From positions 7,440,001 through 7,504,000 of the forward strand of contig CM065320.1 of the NCBI GenBank assembly GCA_033032175.1: 64,000 nucleotides of DNA. The letters are read 5' to 3'. Below the pieces are notes generated by a model. It was given only the letters and a program-made list of their open reading frames with translations. It was not told the origin of the DNA and searched no databases. This document shows, one piece after another, positions 35,012 through 45,541 of this stretch. Origin of the DNA: Saturnia japonica. Lineage: Eukaryota > Arthropoda > Insecta > Lepidoptera > Saturniidae. Numbering within the stretch: the first letter of the stretch is position 1; the number at the start of each line of letters is the position of its first letter. The position numbers and the translations under genes were made by a program.

Positions 35012-35023
35012 ATGGTATTATAA
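35012..35023 (+). promoter_or_regulatory. Minimal upstream ORF before uENF1
   Basis: ATG GTA TTA TAA, three codons, out of frame with uENF1 and ending one base before the likely uENF1 start at 35025. It could tune initiation if it lies on the mRNA (inference). Confidence 0.4.
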
Positions 35024-35024
35024 A

Positions 35025-35327
35025 ATGTCATCAGTGTTCGATCGTTTACTCGTGTACAGTATTGTATTAAATTTGTTTCTTTGCGCCTACACCGCGCCTT
35101 TCTCAGTACAAGATATTTTAGATGTGTTCGGTAGCCCTATAAAAGATTTCAAAGAATCATTTTCATCAGAGAGTGCGTTAAATAAAACTAATACCGCCTT
35201 TGCGCTTAATTCTACGAATACGATTAAACCAAAAAAAGTTACTATGATTGAAGTGCCACCGAATGCAGAGAGTTGCAAACAAGGTACACATTTGGACAGT
35301 ACAGGAGTGTGCAGGATACCATGGTGA
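35025..35327 (+). CDS. uENF1: uENF1: secreted ENF-cluster protein
   Basis: A 100-residue protein. I chose ATG 35025 because it has A at -3 and is followed by a clean signal peptide (MSSVFDRLLVYSIVLNLFLC, cleavage likely after AYTA). An in-frame ATG at 34983 would add 14 polar residues and sits in a poor context. The mature part has a short helical-looking N terminus (FSVQDILDVFGSPIKDF), Asn-Thr/Ser glycosylation sites, and ends SCKQGTHLDSTGVCRIPW. That end has the pattern C-x2-G-x6-G-x-C-R, the signature of the ENF / growth-blocking peptide superfamily. It is the first of three proteins on one strand, 55 bases before uENF2. In studied moths the equivalent frame is, as I recall, the first cistron of a tricistronic mRNA. 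A cytokine-like role is inferred from the motif only. Confidence 0.85.
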   Translation: MSSVFDRLLVYSIVLNLFLCAYTAPFSVQDILDVFGSPIKDFKESFSSESALNKTNTAFALNSTNTIKPKKVTMIEVPPNAESCKQGTHLDSTGVCRIPW

Positions 35328-35382
35328 TTTAATATCTAATGAAATTAATCGTGGCGTAGTATATTCAGAATATTCATCGAAA

Positions 35383-35607
35383 ATGGACGCGAAATTTGTG
35401 TTATTTGTAATAGTGAGTATACTTTGGTGTCTGTGGGTCCAAACAGAAGCAGGATTGGCATTTAATTTTCATGACAAGCTTCAGATGGCAATTACTACCA
35501 CAACTGAAACCAACCTGCTAACTGGACAAGTAATAAGAGTACCAGAACTTGAATGTCCTCTTGGACAGAGACGAGACTCTTTAGGGAATTGTCGGAATAG
35601 ACTTTAA
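35383..35607 (+). CDS. uENF2: uENF2: secreted ENF-cluster protein
   Basis: A 74-residue protein. The start at 35383 has the best context of the cluster (A at -3, G at +4). A longer in-frame read-back to 35248 would overlap uENF1 and bury the signal peptide, so I reject it. Residues 1-23 are a signal peptide (MDAKFVLFVIVSILWCLWVQ, then TEA). The mature part is only ~51 residues, with a Thr run (AITTTTETN) and a possible cleavage after VIR, ending ECPLGQRRDSLGNCRNRL: again C-x2-G-x6-G-x-C-R, with the same spacing as uENF1 and the paralytic peptide. The stop is followed at once by a good splice donor (AAAG|GTAAAG at 35610), which suggests that the transcript can be spliced between this cistron and the next. 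Confidence 0.88.
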   Translation: MDAKFVLFVIVSILWCLWVQTEAGLAFNFHDKLQMAITTTTETNLLTGQVIRVPELECPLGQRRDSLGNCRNRL

Positions 35608-36289
35608 AGGTAAAGTGTTTTATATGACACAATGAACTGCTATGTTATATCTATATTGTGCAAGTATAATTTAGCTTACAATAATTACTCTACAGTGGTG
35701 TAGTTGAAGACAAAGAAAAAAATTACATGTTATACACATTACGATTCATTTGCCTTTTGTTTATAAAATGACAATTCAAAGATTTGACGCATTATAATTC
35801 TTTTTTCCACTACATTTTTATCAGAAATATTATTTATGGGTATATAAGTCATAATATAATATAATTTCGACTAGATTCTTATTGCTTATAATATTAGGAA
35901 ACACGGTATTTTGCGAAGGACTTTTACTATAAGTAAATATTTATTTTTCGTAGCCATGATGGAGATTATGTAACAATTAGTCATTTTACGCAATGCGATA
36001 TTTAGCAATTTAATTACATTAATATAAAATAAGCCTATTATTTTATTGCAGGATACGAAAACAACAGGAAAATAAATGTAAGAAATTAAAAAAAATATCA
36101 AGTTAAAATAGGTCATTTAAAACAGATGTATGACAAAATAAAATATTATCAGTTCTCAGAATTGTTCATTTTTGCTTTTCGCTGATAAACTTTCAAAGGT
36201 CATAAGTTATCTGTTAGCTGAGACACTACGGGAGAATCAGTGTACAGAGCATTATCTCAGAAGTCAACCGAGCAAGTCAATCTATAAAA
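35608..36289 (+). other. Inter-cistron region, candidate intron
   Basis: A donor-like AG|GTAAAGT lies at 35608-35615, three bases past the uENF2 stop, and an acceptor-like 'cattatctcag' ends at 36260, thirty bases before the paralytic peptide start. Removal would bring the two frames within ~35 bases on one mRNA. Alternatively, an initiator-like 'atcagtgt' near 36236 could start a separate short transcript. The interior is AT-rich and non-coding. Confidence 0.45.
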
Positions 36290-36673
36290 ATGAAATTATT
36301 TTTTATTTTGTGTTGTTCAATATTAACCATACATTTCTGTGATTCCGTTAACGGTAGTGTCAATAGCTTACTAAACAAACTTCGTGATCCCTTGCCTACA
36401 ATTGACCAAAATTTTAGAATTGTCTTCAGGGATAGTTCTGAAGACACATCTAGAAGAGATCAAACTACACGTTTCGTTAAAAATGATTTACCTGCGACCT
36501 CAACATCTCATTCTAAGGCTTTAGAAACAACTACTCAACCTGTAATCACACCTACAACAAGTGCCAATAATGTGACGACAACAGTAAAAGATGGAAGAGA
36601 AAATTTTGCTGGTGGATGTGCTACAGGGTTTATGCGCACTGCAGACGGAAGGTGCAAACCTACCTTTGGATAG
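36290..36673 (+). CDS. PP: Paralytic peptide / growth-blocking peptide (ENF cytokine) precursor
   Basis: A 127-residue precursor. Signal peptide about 1-22 ([20 protein letters not shown], then NG), a propeptide with a Thr/Ser-rich stretch (~60-98), a basic processing site KDGR, then the C-terminal cytokine. The cytokine starts [11 protein letters not shown] and continues [12 protein letters not shown], 23 residues, plus one terminal Gly. The ENF start, the two Cys (one disulfide), GG before the first Cys and [11 protein letters not shown] are hallmarks of the lepidopteran ENF family. These insect cytokines act on haemocytes and muscle and control plasmatocyte spreading, growth arrest and stress responses. 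The precursor length fits known ones. Start context has A at -3. AATAAA follows 117 bases after the stop. It is the third frame after uENF1 and uENF2. Confidence 0.97.
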   Translation: MKLFFILCCSILTIHFCDSVNGSVNSLLNKLRDPLPTIDQNFRIVFRDSSEDTSRRDQTTRFVKNDLPATSTSHSKALETTTQPVITPTTSANNVTTTVKDGRENFAGGCATGFMRTADGRCKPTFG

Positions 36674-36789
36674 TTGGCTATTTCTATTTGAATAATATGT
36701 GCTTTTATATTAACATATATTTCAGATTTTTGTTAAATACTGTTGTGATTATCGTATCTTGTTATGATTATTCTTTGTATGTCATAAAC

Positions 36790-36795
36790 AATAAA
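36790..36795 (+). terminator. Poly-A signal of the ENF locus
   Basis: AATAAA 117 bases after the paralytic peptide stop; no nearer copy was seen. Confidence 0.65.
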
Positions 36796-36799
36796 TAAC

Positions 36800-37301
36800 A
36801 AATGTTTCAGCAAATCAGTTGTTTTTATTAGTTATAAGATAGAAAGTAATTGAAAAATGAAACAATTTTTTCTTCTAATATTTATTTTATCACTATAGTG
36901 TAACATAATTTGTTTTAACTAACAAGTAATATGTAAATGATTAATATAAGATTAGAAATTACCCTTTTATTAAATTATTACTATTATTAATAATTGATAC
37001 ATAAAATTACTTCCGGGGGATCCCCATACATAAACTCAATTTTATGTAGTGGTTTAGAAATTATAAAACATGCTAGAAATATTTACTTATTTCCAACACA
37101 TAAGTGTAATGTTATATACTCAGTCTAAGTATTTAAATAATTTTTAGTGTAATTTTTAAATAATCAATCGTTGGTTTATAAATAAAATATATAATTCCTT
37201 TTTATAGAATATTAGTCAGTAACATGTAGACATTTAAGATACATATACGCTAAAACTAGATAAGCAATATATAACCCGAAAAACAATGATATATTATTAA
37301 C
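36800..37301. other. Convergent intergenic region
   Basis: About 500 bases of AT-rich sequence between the 3' end of the ENF locus and the 3' end of the convergent minus-strand gene. No coding content or repeat was recognised, and no canonical poly-A signal for the minus-strand distal exon was found close to its stop. Confidence 0.4.
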
Positions 37302-40300
37302 CTACGATGCTGGTGTAACAGCACTCACTTGTAAAGACGATGAAATTGTTGATGTAGTGGCTGTATTATTATCTAAAGAGCTATGCATAGAGCCAAAATT
37401 AGCGTTCTGTACGTTGGTTGATTTATTAACCTCTGTCATTGAAGGCTGTGTTAGTTTAGCTATTTTGATATTTTCAGGATTTTTATCTATTATATAAATT
37501 TGACCTCTTTCTTCTTTATTCCCATTAATAATTTTTTCTAAAGCAGTTGTTAAATTAACCTTGTTGATATCATATTCGTGTTTGGAGCTATTTGAAAGGA
37601 ATATGTTATCTAAAAAAACTTTATATGTTCTTGTATCTTCATCCCTTCTATCTGGAGGACCATTCTTGTTTGATGGATTACTGTTATCTGATAGACCTCC
37701 ATGGTTTAGTGGCTCCATTCTATCAGGTGGTCGTCTTATGCCAGTTTGATCCCAGCTGTTAAATCTTTCATCATTTAATGGTTCTCTGTGGTCTGAAAAA
37801 GGACTCCGGTTTTCTGGTATAGCTCTATTCTCTGGAATATTCAGTGGTCTTTTCATATTATGTCGCGATTCTACATAATTTGTTTGATGTTTTATGTGCG
37901 ATGGTCCGTTATTATTCGGTGGCCTTCTGGTTTCTTTTATATCCCAGATATCTGATCCTCTATCGCTGAATGTCCTACCATTACCATGTAGATTGTGATT
38001 GCCTGATGGATTTTTGATATCCTGTGGTCTCCTATTATTTGACATAATTACCATGTCTGGCAATTCTCTCCTGTTAGGCGGGCCTCTTGTATTTACTTGA
38101 TAGCTGTTTGGTTGTATATCGTTTAATGTTTCTCTATTGTCTGGTAACCCTATAATATCTGATGGCTTTCTTTTATCCAGTAGTTCTCTTCTATTTAATG
38201 GTTCTCTATTATCTGGTATCATTTTATAATCATGTGGTGCGGGTTGTATTGGAAGTATTTTATTTCCCGGTGATGGTCTATTTTCATTTGGTTCTCTGTA
38301 GTCTGATCTTTTTGGGTTTAATGGTTCTATATCGCCAATTTGCCTATTATTGCCATCTGAATTTCCTATCTTTAGTGGGCTTCTGTTGACTGTTAGATAA
38401 TTGTAATGTAGTGCACCTCTTTCATGTGGCTGCTCTGAATAATCTGACAGTTCCATATTTTCGGGAGGTCGTAGGTTATCTTTAATATAAGGTTGCTGTC
38501 TCTCATCTGGTAAGTGTCTGTAGTCACCGATATATTCGTGGAACCTTCGATCACTCGGACCAGGTTTATCTGTTTATAAAAAAAAAACAACATCAAATAA
38601 ACAACAACAACAAATAATCAACAACAAATAAATATAAAATGCTTGATAAATACAATTTTACAGTGTTTCGAATGAGAGACAGCAAATAAATATGATCATT
38701 AGGAGGTACACATTTAGTTTTGGAATGCTGAATAATACATATATTTAAAGTAGCAATTTGTAATTAGATGCTGAAGTTTGGGTTATACAAACGAAACTAT
38801 AATAGATTTATTTGTTGTTATGTTTACTACTAATAAATTTGCAAAAATCTCACAATTCTGTATTTAACTTTCCGGAGTTACAGGAATAGCTTGAAAAAGT
38901 AACTGTGTAAACCTCAGATTTTTTTCTTGCGTATGAGAATTAGTATCCATGTCATTTTGCAAAGCTGTGCTCTCATTTTTTGAAGTTGATAAAATACTGT
39001 CGTCATCTTCAGCGAAGCGGATATCTATTAAGCTCGTAACATTCGTATCATAATTTTTATTAAAATCGTTGTTCTCAATAACGCTAGGTAGCTTTTTTTG
39101 TATCTCATCACGGTTTAACATGGCAATTTCCCAGCGCGTATCAAGCACACTTTCTTGATTTGATTGTGGTCTGTTATCAAAAGGAGGCGTATCTTGACTA
39201 AAAGGCCTGTTATCATAAATTAATCTATCTCGAGGTGGCGGCGGGCGCTGATGACTCTCATCGTGAAATGATGTTGGCCTGTCATGATGTGGAGGCGGCC
39301 CACCGTCATTACGTGGTGGAGGTGGAGGTCTACCGTTATCATGACGTGCTGGTGGATATTGTGGGCCACCACTATGGTAGTGTGGAGGTGGAGGTCTATT
39401 ATAATCAGGAAACGACCCACCATCATTAAAAGGTGGAGGGGGTGGAGGAGGCCTATCATTATAATGAAACTGAGATGGTGGGGGTCTATCATCATAACGG
39501 GGTGAAGAAGGAGGACCCCTGTTAGAAGATCTATCATAGTACGGTGATTGACGGATCTGTCTCTCATCATAATGGGAAGGTGGTTGTGGTGACCAGCTAT
39601 TATAGTCGTATCTGTGCTGTTGAGGAGGCCCCTTTTCATAAGGTGGTGGTTCTTTCTCATGATAATAGGGCGATGGTGGTGGTCTTTGATCATAATGTGG
39701 AGGTGGGGGTCTGTGGTCATAATGTGGAGGTGGGGGTCTGTGATCATAATGCGGAGGTGGTCGTCTGTGATCATAAGGTGGAGGTGGGGGTCTGTGATCA
39801 TAAGGTGGAGGTGGGGGTCTACTATCATAATGTGGAGGTGGGGGTCTGTGATCATAAGGTGGAGGTGGGGGTCTACTATCATAATATGAAGGTGGGTGAC
39901 CATAAGGAGAAGGAGGGGGAACCTGCGGTTGTCTATTATCATATTTTGATGAAAACGATTGAGCCCCTTCATCATAATTATTACGATAGGCATATTTTTC
40001 ATTATGTCTCATATTTTTTAAATTTGACAAAATTTCTTTGTTCAGTAACAGGCTTTCAAAGTTAGTAAGGTTCAATGTTGGTTCCCAATTTTGTCGCCGA
40101 TTTCTTTTGATAGTGTCATTATTGTAGAAGTATAAAATATCTTCCCGCTGTGATGATCTCAGAAAACTCCGCGGGTCTGATGGAGAAGAAATGACGTGTT
40201 CGTAAGATTCCCAATCAAATTTGTAATAAATTAGACAAGTTATATAGTCGGTATAATCATATTTAACATTTTTATGGTAGAAGTGTCTTTAAGAAAATTA

Positions 40301-41222
40301 TAATCGATAGAGTTAATAAGGGAGATAGTGGAAAAGAGTGGTTATAGAAAATTAATTAGAAAAAGTTAACTTCCGACTCCATATTCGTGATAAAGTATCG
40401 GTTAGATTTAGAATCGTGTATAAAACATGATAATTCTAGTTGGTTTGATGGTAGTGTAATAAAGGCCTTTTTGTAAGATCTGTATTGATTGATGGATTAT
40501 GCTGTCGAATAATATCATTATCATGCACAACTGACATTCAAGTACGGCTGCCGAAACTCATAGGATAGATTCTGGGCGACTAATTTTCAACTTGAAAGTA
40601 GAAAATATTCATGCGAGCATTAAAAATGGAAATTAATACCTAAAATGGTTCAGTTTTATCTTATATTCCTTTAATGAAAACTAACTTTTGGATTTAAACA
40701 CTCGTAAGTGAACGCGCTGTCTGAGCACGATACTAAAGTACCATCATAGTGTCTAGTGTACATTTTATTATAATTCCATAACAATTTTCTATTTGTTGAG
40801 AATAATTTGCAATCAGAATTTGTTGATGTATCGGGGGGTTAAATTTACTATAAGTTAAATTTTAGGTTAAAATTATTGCATTGGAATTTTGACCCATTAT
40901 AATATATTTAAAATTAAATCTATTATAGTAACAACATACACAAATTCAGAGTGAAATAACTTTATGTCGATAAAGAAGTGGTGTTAAAGGTTAGTAATGT
41001 AGATAAAGCAGTTAATAAGATTAAAAGTCAAGCAAGTTACCAACTTAAGCATGCATTATATATCTACCATAAACTAATAAATCTTGTGAAAATATATAAT
41101 GAAAAGGTTACTATATAAATAATTTATATATAACACAAACCTCCCGAATGTTGGAATTCCTGTGCACCAGAAACTACTATATAAGAGGTACAAAGTATAG
41201 TAACAAATTTTAAAATGTTCAT
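37302..41222 (-). CDS. Secreted Asn/Arg/Pro-rich repeat protein, distal last-exon form
   Basis: Model: exon 41141-41222 joined to 37302-38569, 449 residues. The first exon encodes a signal peptide (MNILKFVTILCTSYIVVSGA then QEFQHSG) and ends with a phase-1 donor GAG|GTTTGT. The last exon follows a strong acceptor (T-run, ATAAACAG) in the matching phase, creating Asp at the junction. Residues ~60-300 are disordered, built from divergent ~10-residue units with P, N, R and L (for example PDNREPLNRRELLDKRKPSD). The C-terminal ~110 residues are less repetitive, with Thr/Ser near the end and the terminus SAVTPAS. No domain was recognised. An extracellular matrix or cuticle role is conceivable but unsupported. 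The repeat exon itself is an open frame with no internal stop. Use of the shared first exon is inferred from phase and the absence of a nearer signal exon. Confidence 0.65.
38807..38812 (-). terminator. Poly-A signal for the proximal last exon
   Basis: TTTATT on the plus strand (AATAAA on the minus) lies ~52 bases past the proximal stop. This gives the Pro/Tyr-rich exon its own 3' end and fits an alternative terminal exon. Confidence 0.55.
38864..41222 (-). CDS. Secreted Pro/Tyr-rich 9-residue repeat protein, proximal last-exon form
   Basis: Model: exon 41141-41222 joined to 38864-40176, 464 residues. The acceptor TTTCTTCTCCATCAG is strong, and the phase-1 donor joins to give SG-D-PRSFLRSSQRED. 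After the signal peptide (~1-20) comes a basic, Asn-rich part, then about eight tandem 9-residue units of the type YDHRPPPPP / YDSRPPPPH (~120-200; 27-bp units in DNA). Looser P/Y/D/R-rich repeats extend to ~365, and a non-repetitive acidic tail ends FQAIPVTPES. There are no cysteines in the repeat part, so it should be disordered. Tyr-Asp-His-Arg-Pro repeats suggest an extracellular structural or matrix protein (inference). The repeat encodes long shadow frames on both strands that are not genes. The tail resembles the distal form only in its last residues (VTP-x-S). Confidence 0.75.
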
Positions 41223-43559
41223 TGTTCTATTTAAGAATACTATAGTAAATATAAGAACTATTTTTGTAAGAGACGTGATCTTGCCCGTAAGTTATCGAAT
41301 GACTGATTAATGCAAAAATAAGTTATTAGCGAATGTTTCTCTAAACCGGTCTAAGTGTGTACTTTAACATGACTAATAAGGTAGTAATAATAGTTCAGCT
41401 GGTAATTCGGTGTCTATGTGATACTTCAAGGCTGTTGCTGTAATAATATTATTTACTTATAGTTTATTTTAAACAAATTTACCGGCTTACGTTCAACTTT
41501 TAGCAATTTGCCAATTATATTTTATAAGTAGATACGACATTGACGCTCTTTACATACAATCGTGAATGGTGGGCAATTACCTTCAGCTCACTTTCGACTT
41601 AATACAGGCATGTACGAGAAAACACTTTTGTCTTTTTTTGACAACAAAGTTTCCGCCATACGCTATGAATTCCTATTTCTTTTGTTTCAACATGCTGATA
41701 ACAACATTTGTACTGTGCTCAAATTGCTTTTAGTGAGAGTATAACGCATACCTATTTATAAAACGTCATTGCATTTTGCTCATAAATTATACAGCATATT
41801 ATTAATAATTAATATTCATACTTGTAGTTACGTGTTTAGATGATGCTTTTCATCTGACTGTTTAATAATGTCATATAACTCAACACTGAATCTTTTTAAC
41901 TAATAATAGTGAACAAGCAAGTCTAATAATGAAATGACACTAAACTGTATCGCAAATTGATATCAAACTGCTGTCGCAAACTGATATCGAATCGTCAACA
42001 AAAGTAAATAGCAATACTAGCAACCAAACACGATCACATTGAAGGTACTGAAGGTATTGAAGATCACGTTGGAGGTTGATTATTAAAATCTTAAAATTTA
42101 GAAATTTATATACATATAAGTAATAATTCATTACATTTCTTCACGAAACACACAAAAATACTATAATTTTTATTTAAAAAAATTGATTTTCCAACTTTTG
42201 GTGTCAACAGGTTACTATCAATTTGCTATTTGTGCTGTTTGGCGTTTGATTTTTAGCAAGTTTTACATTTCCAAGTTTTGCAGTTACGTAAATGTGGCAC
42301 AGAAAATTGTGGTAATTGGGGAAATTAGCATTATCTAGTATTGTTTTGTCATTGATATGTAGGAAGTCTTTCTCGTGTCAAAAAAAGTGATGGTTATAAT
42401 TCTTTAGAAGGATTCATAGCATATAACGTGTAACTCCTTTGTTATTTCTTTGTATAAAGTCAAGAGTGCATATTTTCTACTAGCAACCTGACGTACCCAA
42501 TATTTCAGTTATTTAGTATAATATAGGTTTTCTTCTTAAAGGCATGAAATTATTTTTTTATTGCTTTTGTAGCATGTATACGATGGGCAATAATATTTAT
42601 ATTATACAATAAGCTATATTTTACTTATTAAAATTTAGAATATTCTTATATAATGGTTTGTGAACCCAAAACTATTTTTTTCTCTGCACACAAAGTTCGA
42701 TTTCTGTCATGGATCAAAACCAAAAACAACATAAAAATATAGATACCTACATATTACCGACTATATCAGTATCGTGGTGTTTGGATGTATCTAACACCTA
42801 CCTACAAATAGGTACCTCATAATACAATGGAGATTATTCTTATAGATTAAGCTGAATGTTTAAATAGTCAGTACCGGGTGCTTCTAATGTCACGATGACC
42901 TTGTAAGGTTCAACTTTTAGCTTCTTTTTTTGCTGTGGGTATTAAATGCCTGTCATTTTTTGGGTAGTATGATAAAAATACATTTGGTCATAAATTGTTA
43001 AATTATTGTTTTAGTTCGGGTATAGTGACGGTTGCCAACTTTTTTTTATTTCGGTGAATAATTCGAAAAACTGAAAGCTTTAACAATTACATGAAATACT
43101 TTTTTTTACTATAAGACTTTTATTATTATCCCTGAGTCATATAGCATAGCTGCTAAGTGTATGTTTCTCAAACCGTGGGCAACTCTAGCTAAAATATGCT
43201 ACTTTCATATAAATGCCTTCAACCAGGTTCTTTCGTAATTTTGTAAAAGGTTTGTACTGTATTCGGCGGAAACAGAACATATCACTGCTCCTAATATTGT
43301 TTTTCTTTCGTTAGTAGGCACTAAATAGCATTCTTTTTCACTTTGATTCATTAGTGTTATTTAAGAATTATAAGCGTTGTCTAATCACTGTCACCAACTC
43401 AGTTTCACTGTGAAATAAATATTCCACAGTTTAAAAAAGTATGATATAAACTTCTATCGTTTAACTTATTTTTATACGTGTAACATAAACAGAAGTCGGC
43501 TCGTGTAAAGTGAAATGTAAAAGCCACTTACCTAATACATAAAGCGGTGACAATCTCAT
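41223..43559. other. No gene seen; upstream region of the minus-strand repeat-protein gene
   Basis: AT-rich. The short minus-strand frame 41940-42131 has a low-complexity word repeat ('gaaggtactgaaggtattga'). A frame starting at 42544 (MKLFFYCFC...) is too short for a gene. A promoter for the minus-strand gene should lie just above 41222 but was not resolved. Confidence 0.4.
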
Positions 43560-43720
43560 TCAAAGCGACAAATTGAGAACATGTTCCGGCGTGAGAGCGT
43601 CACCGCAGCGGTACCGCACCGGCCACACTCCCTGGTAAATAGCTATTTATTGCGGTACACGCTGCGACACCTGTCTCTGTGTACGGCATCTCTGCAGAAA
43701 CCGACCTATTTCAGACATTT
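43560..43720. promoter_or_regulatory. GC-rich block, possible promoter
   Basis: CpG-rich patch in AT-rich DNA with interlocking words (gcagcggtaccgcaccgg, gcggtacacgctgcgac). It lies ~110-270 bases upstream of a candidate Cys-containing exon. No TATA box or initiator was assigned; it could also be part of a repeat. Confidence 0.25.
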
Positions 43721-43828
43721 AATTAAACTATGTTTATTTAAAATTAATCTTTAAATTCACGGTTCCTAACATTTTGGTGAATTTTATGACGTGATAAAAA
43801 TAGATTTTTCATATCAATAACATTTCAA

Positions 43829-44103
43829 ATGTTCTCAGCGTCCTCTAGCAGGTGTGAATGTGGTGATTACGCCGCTATTTACCACGATGGCAACTGTCAA
43901 TGTAATAATTGGAAAAATCCATTTTATTCTAGCTTCAGACAACCTATGGTATATTATGCTGAAATTGTACGTATTCATATATTTTACGACACGCATAATG
44001 ATTTCATAGATAATACAAATAATTTGAGCATTTGATATTCATTATACAAATTATAGCCTTTAACCAGGAAACAATAAAAAAGCTATACTTTCATAAATTA
44101 TAA
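43829..44103 (+). CDS. Candidate small Cys-containing gene or exon pair
   Basis: Exon 43829-43966 reads MFSASSSRCECGDYAAIYHD then GNCQCNNWKNPFYSSF and ends at a donor ATT|GTACGT. A second exon 44068-44103 follows acceptor 'cctttaaccag' in phase, giving 11 more residues and a stop, 57 residues in total. AATAAA lies at ~44123. An acceptor-like 'cctctagcag' sits inside the first exon, before CECG, so the true 5' structure may differ and include a missing signal-peptide exon. The C-x-C...C-x-C pattern is protein-like, but I do not recognise the family. Confidence 0.28.
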
Positions 44104-44289
44104 ACTGTATCAAATGTTATTAAATAAAATGAACCTTGTTTATTATACTATAATAGGCATTTGCACTTTGCGATTGTGGCACACGTTTTCTAGCTAAATA
44201 ATATTTTGCAATAGCCAAGTAAAAGTTAGCTTCGACAATAGCAAGATCATTTTATTAAATTGTTGCAGAAAATATCTTTTCATATATAT

Positions 44290-45015
44290 TTTTTTTTAAT
44301 GATAAAAAGTAGTCATACGGGCAGGTGGCGCACCTGATGGAAAGTGATCACCGTCGCCCACAAACATTTGCAACACTGCAACACCAGAGGGCTCGCAGAT
44401 GCGTTGCCGGCCTTTTAGGGAAGAATAATCTCTCTTCTAGAAGGTCACCATGTCAAAAAGGATCGGAAAGACCTCGGGCGACAGCTGGTTCTAGAGAGTG
44501 GTTGTGCGAAGCAGAAAGTGCCTTAAGAATCGCATTGTTGTGGAACGCTGGACATCGAGATGGTGTGGATGGAATTTACGATTCTGGCGCGATGTCCGAT
44601 GGTGAAATTCAGCAGCCGGGATCAATCTAACAAATACTCAGAACACTCCCCATGATAAATGCGGTAGAAGATGCAAAGTGAACCAACATCTCTACGCAGA
44701 GACAATGGATCAAGCCGCTTAGAAAGAGCTTGATCGTCAATAACTCGAGCCGCCCTACGCTGAATGCGGTCAAAAGAAGTAGCTGGTACTAGGAGGCTCC
44801 CGCCCAGAGATGAGAACAATAACTCCATGTGGGGTTGAATTTGCACCTTATAAAGGTTTAGACGATGAGCCGACATGAAGTACCGTCTTTGAGGCCAATT
44901 AGGCCTTACTTTCCAACTGACCGGGGGCTGGACGTCACTCGAAATGATGACGCCAAGAATGCCGATACTGGCTATGGCAAACAGGGGAGTGTTCTCAAAA
45001 CGAGGAGTTCTACCA
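44290..45015 (-). pseudogene. 5'-truncated non-LTR retrotransposon (LINE) 3' end
   Basis: On the minus strand the translation has the C-terminal end of a CR1/jockey-type reverse transcriptase: FAIASIGILGVIISSDVQ, then SAHRLNLYKVQIQPHME, FDRIQRRAARVIDDQALSKR, LRRDVGSLCIFYRIYHGE. After a frameshift near 44622 it continues HPHHLDVQRSTTMRFLRHF and a 3' part with GDGDHFPSG. It has stops and a frameshift, so it is dead. The upstream endonuclease and catalytic RT are absent. Related 3' sequence occurs at 59.64 kb. Confidence 0.8.
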
Positions 45016-45079
45016 TTCAGTTATTCCCTTGTCCTTCTTAGTAAGGTATTACTAAAATCTAGGTTTCGATTTCCCTATC

Positions 45080-45541
45080 AAATTTACTTAAAAATGGCAA
45101 GTTCTTTTAAAATGAAAAGAAAATTAATATCTATACAATTAATATCATTGAAGTGTCTGTTTGTAATGTCAAAATAACAGCTTTTTACTAAATATCAAAA
45201 ACTCCTTTTGTAATTTTTTGCCTGTCTGTTTGTTCCGGGTAATCTCCGAAACGGTTGAACCGATTTTCACTGGTAGATGTTATAAGGAGTAACTTAGGCT
45301 CTTATTTTAGAAAAATAATTAGGTTTCAGCGCAATTTTAAAAAAAATAAGCATTAGAGATATATATCAAATAATGTATAACATAATTGTAGAAATTAAAA
45401 AGACCTTTAAAAAAGTCAGCGAAATTATCTACCATCTTGTAAGAAACACCCACAATAAGCATTTTTGTCTTTAAAATAGCCGGGAGCGGGGGATCATGAT
45501 TCACGCGTGTGCCTGAATGTGAGCGAAGCGGTAAATATAAA
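45080..45541 (-). repeat. SINE/RTE-like repeat copy c (inverted)
   Basis: Reverse complement shows the same order as copies a, b and d: 'cggctattttaaagacaaaa', 'atgcttattgtgggtg', 'taagttactccttataacat', 'gagattacccggaacaaaca', then 'aaaagctgttattttgacat'. It lies directly beside the LINE remnant. Confidence 0.7.

Noticed and set aside
34983..35024. Upstream in-frame ATG as the uENF1 start
   Set aside because: Poor context and it would place 14 polar residues before the signal peptide; ATG 35025 fits better.
35248..35382. Longer uENF2 frame starting at 35248
   Set aside because: It overlaps uENF1 and would bury the signal peptide; the strong start at 35383 is preferred.
39220..40065. Long open frames overlapping the Pro/Tyr-rich exon (39220-40002 minus, 39544-40065 and 39614-39889 plus)
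   Set aside because: They are shadow frames produced by the 27-bp repeat; only the frame with signal peptide, splice acceptor and poly-A signal is supported.
42544..42612. Short frame MKLFFYCFC... as a signal exon for the 43.8-kb candidate
   Set aside because: A phase-2 donor would join, but the resulting signal peptide of about ten residues is too short.
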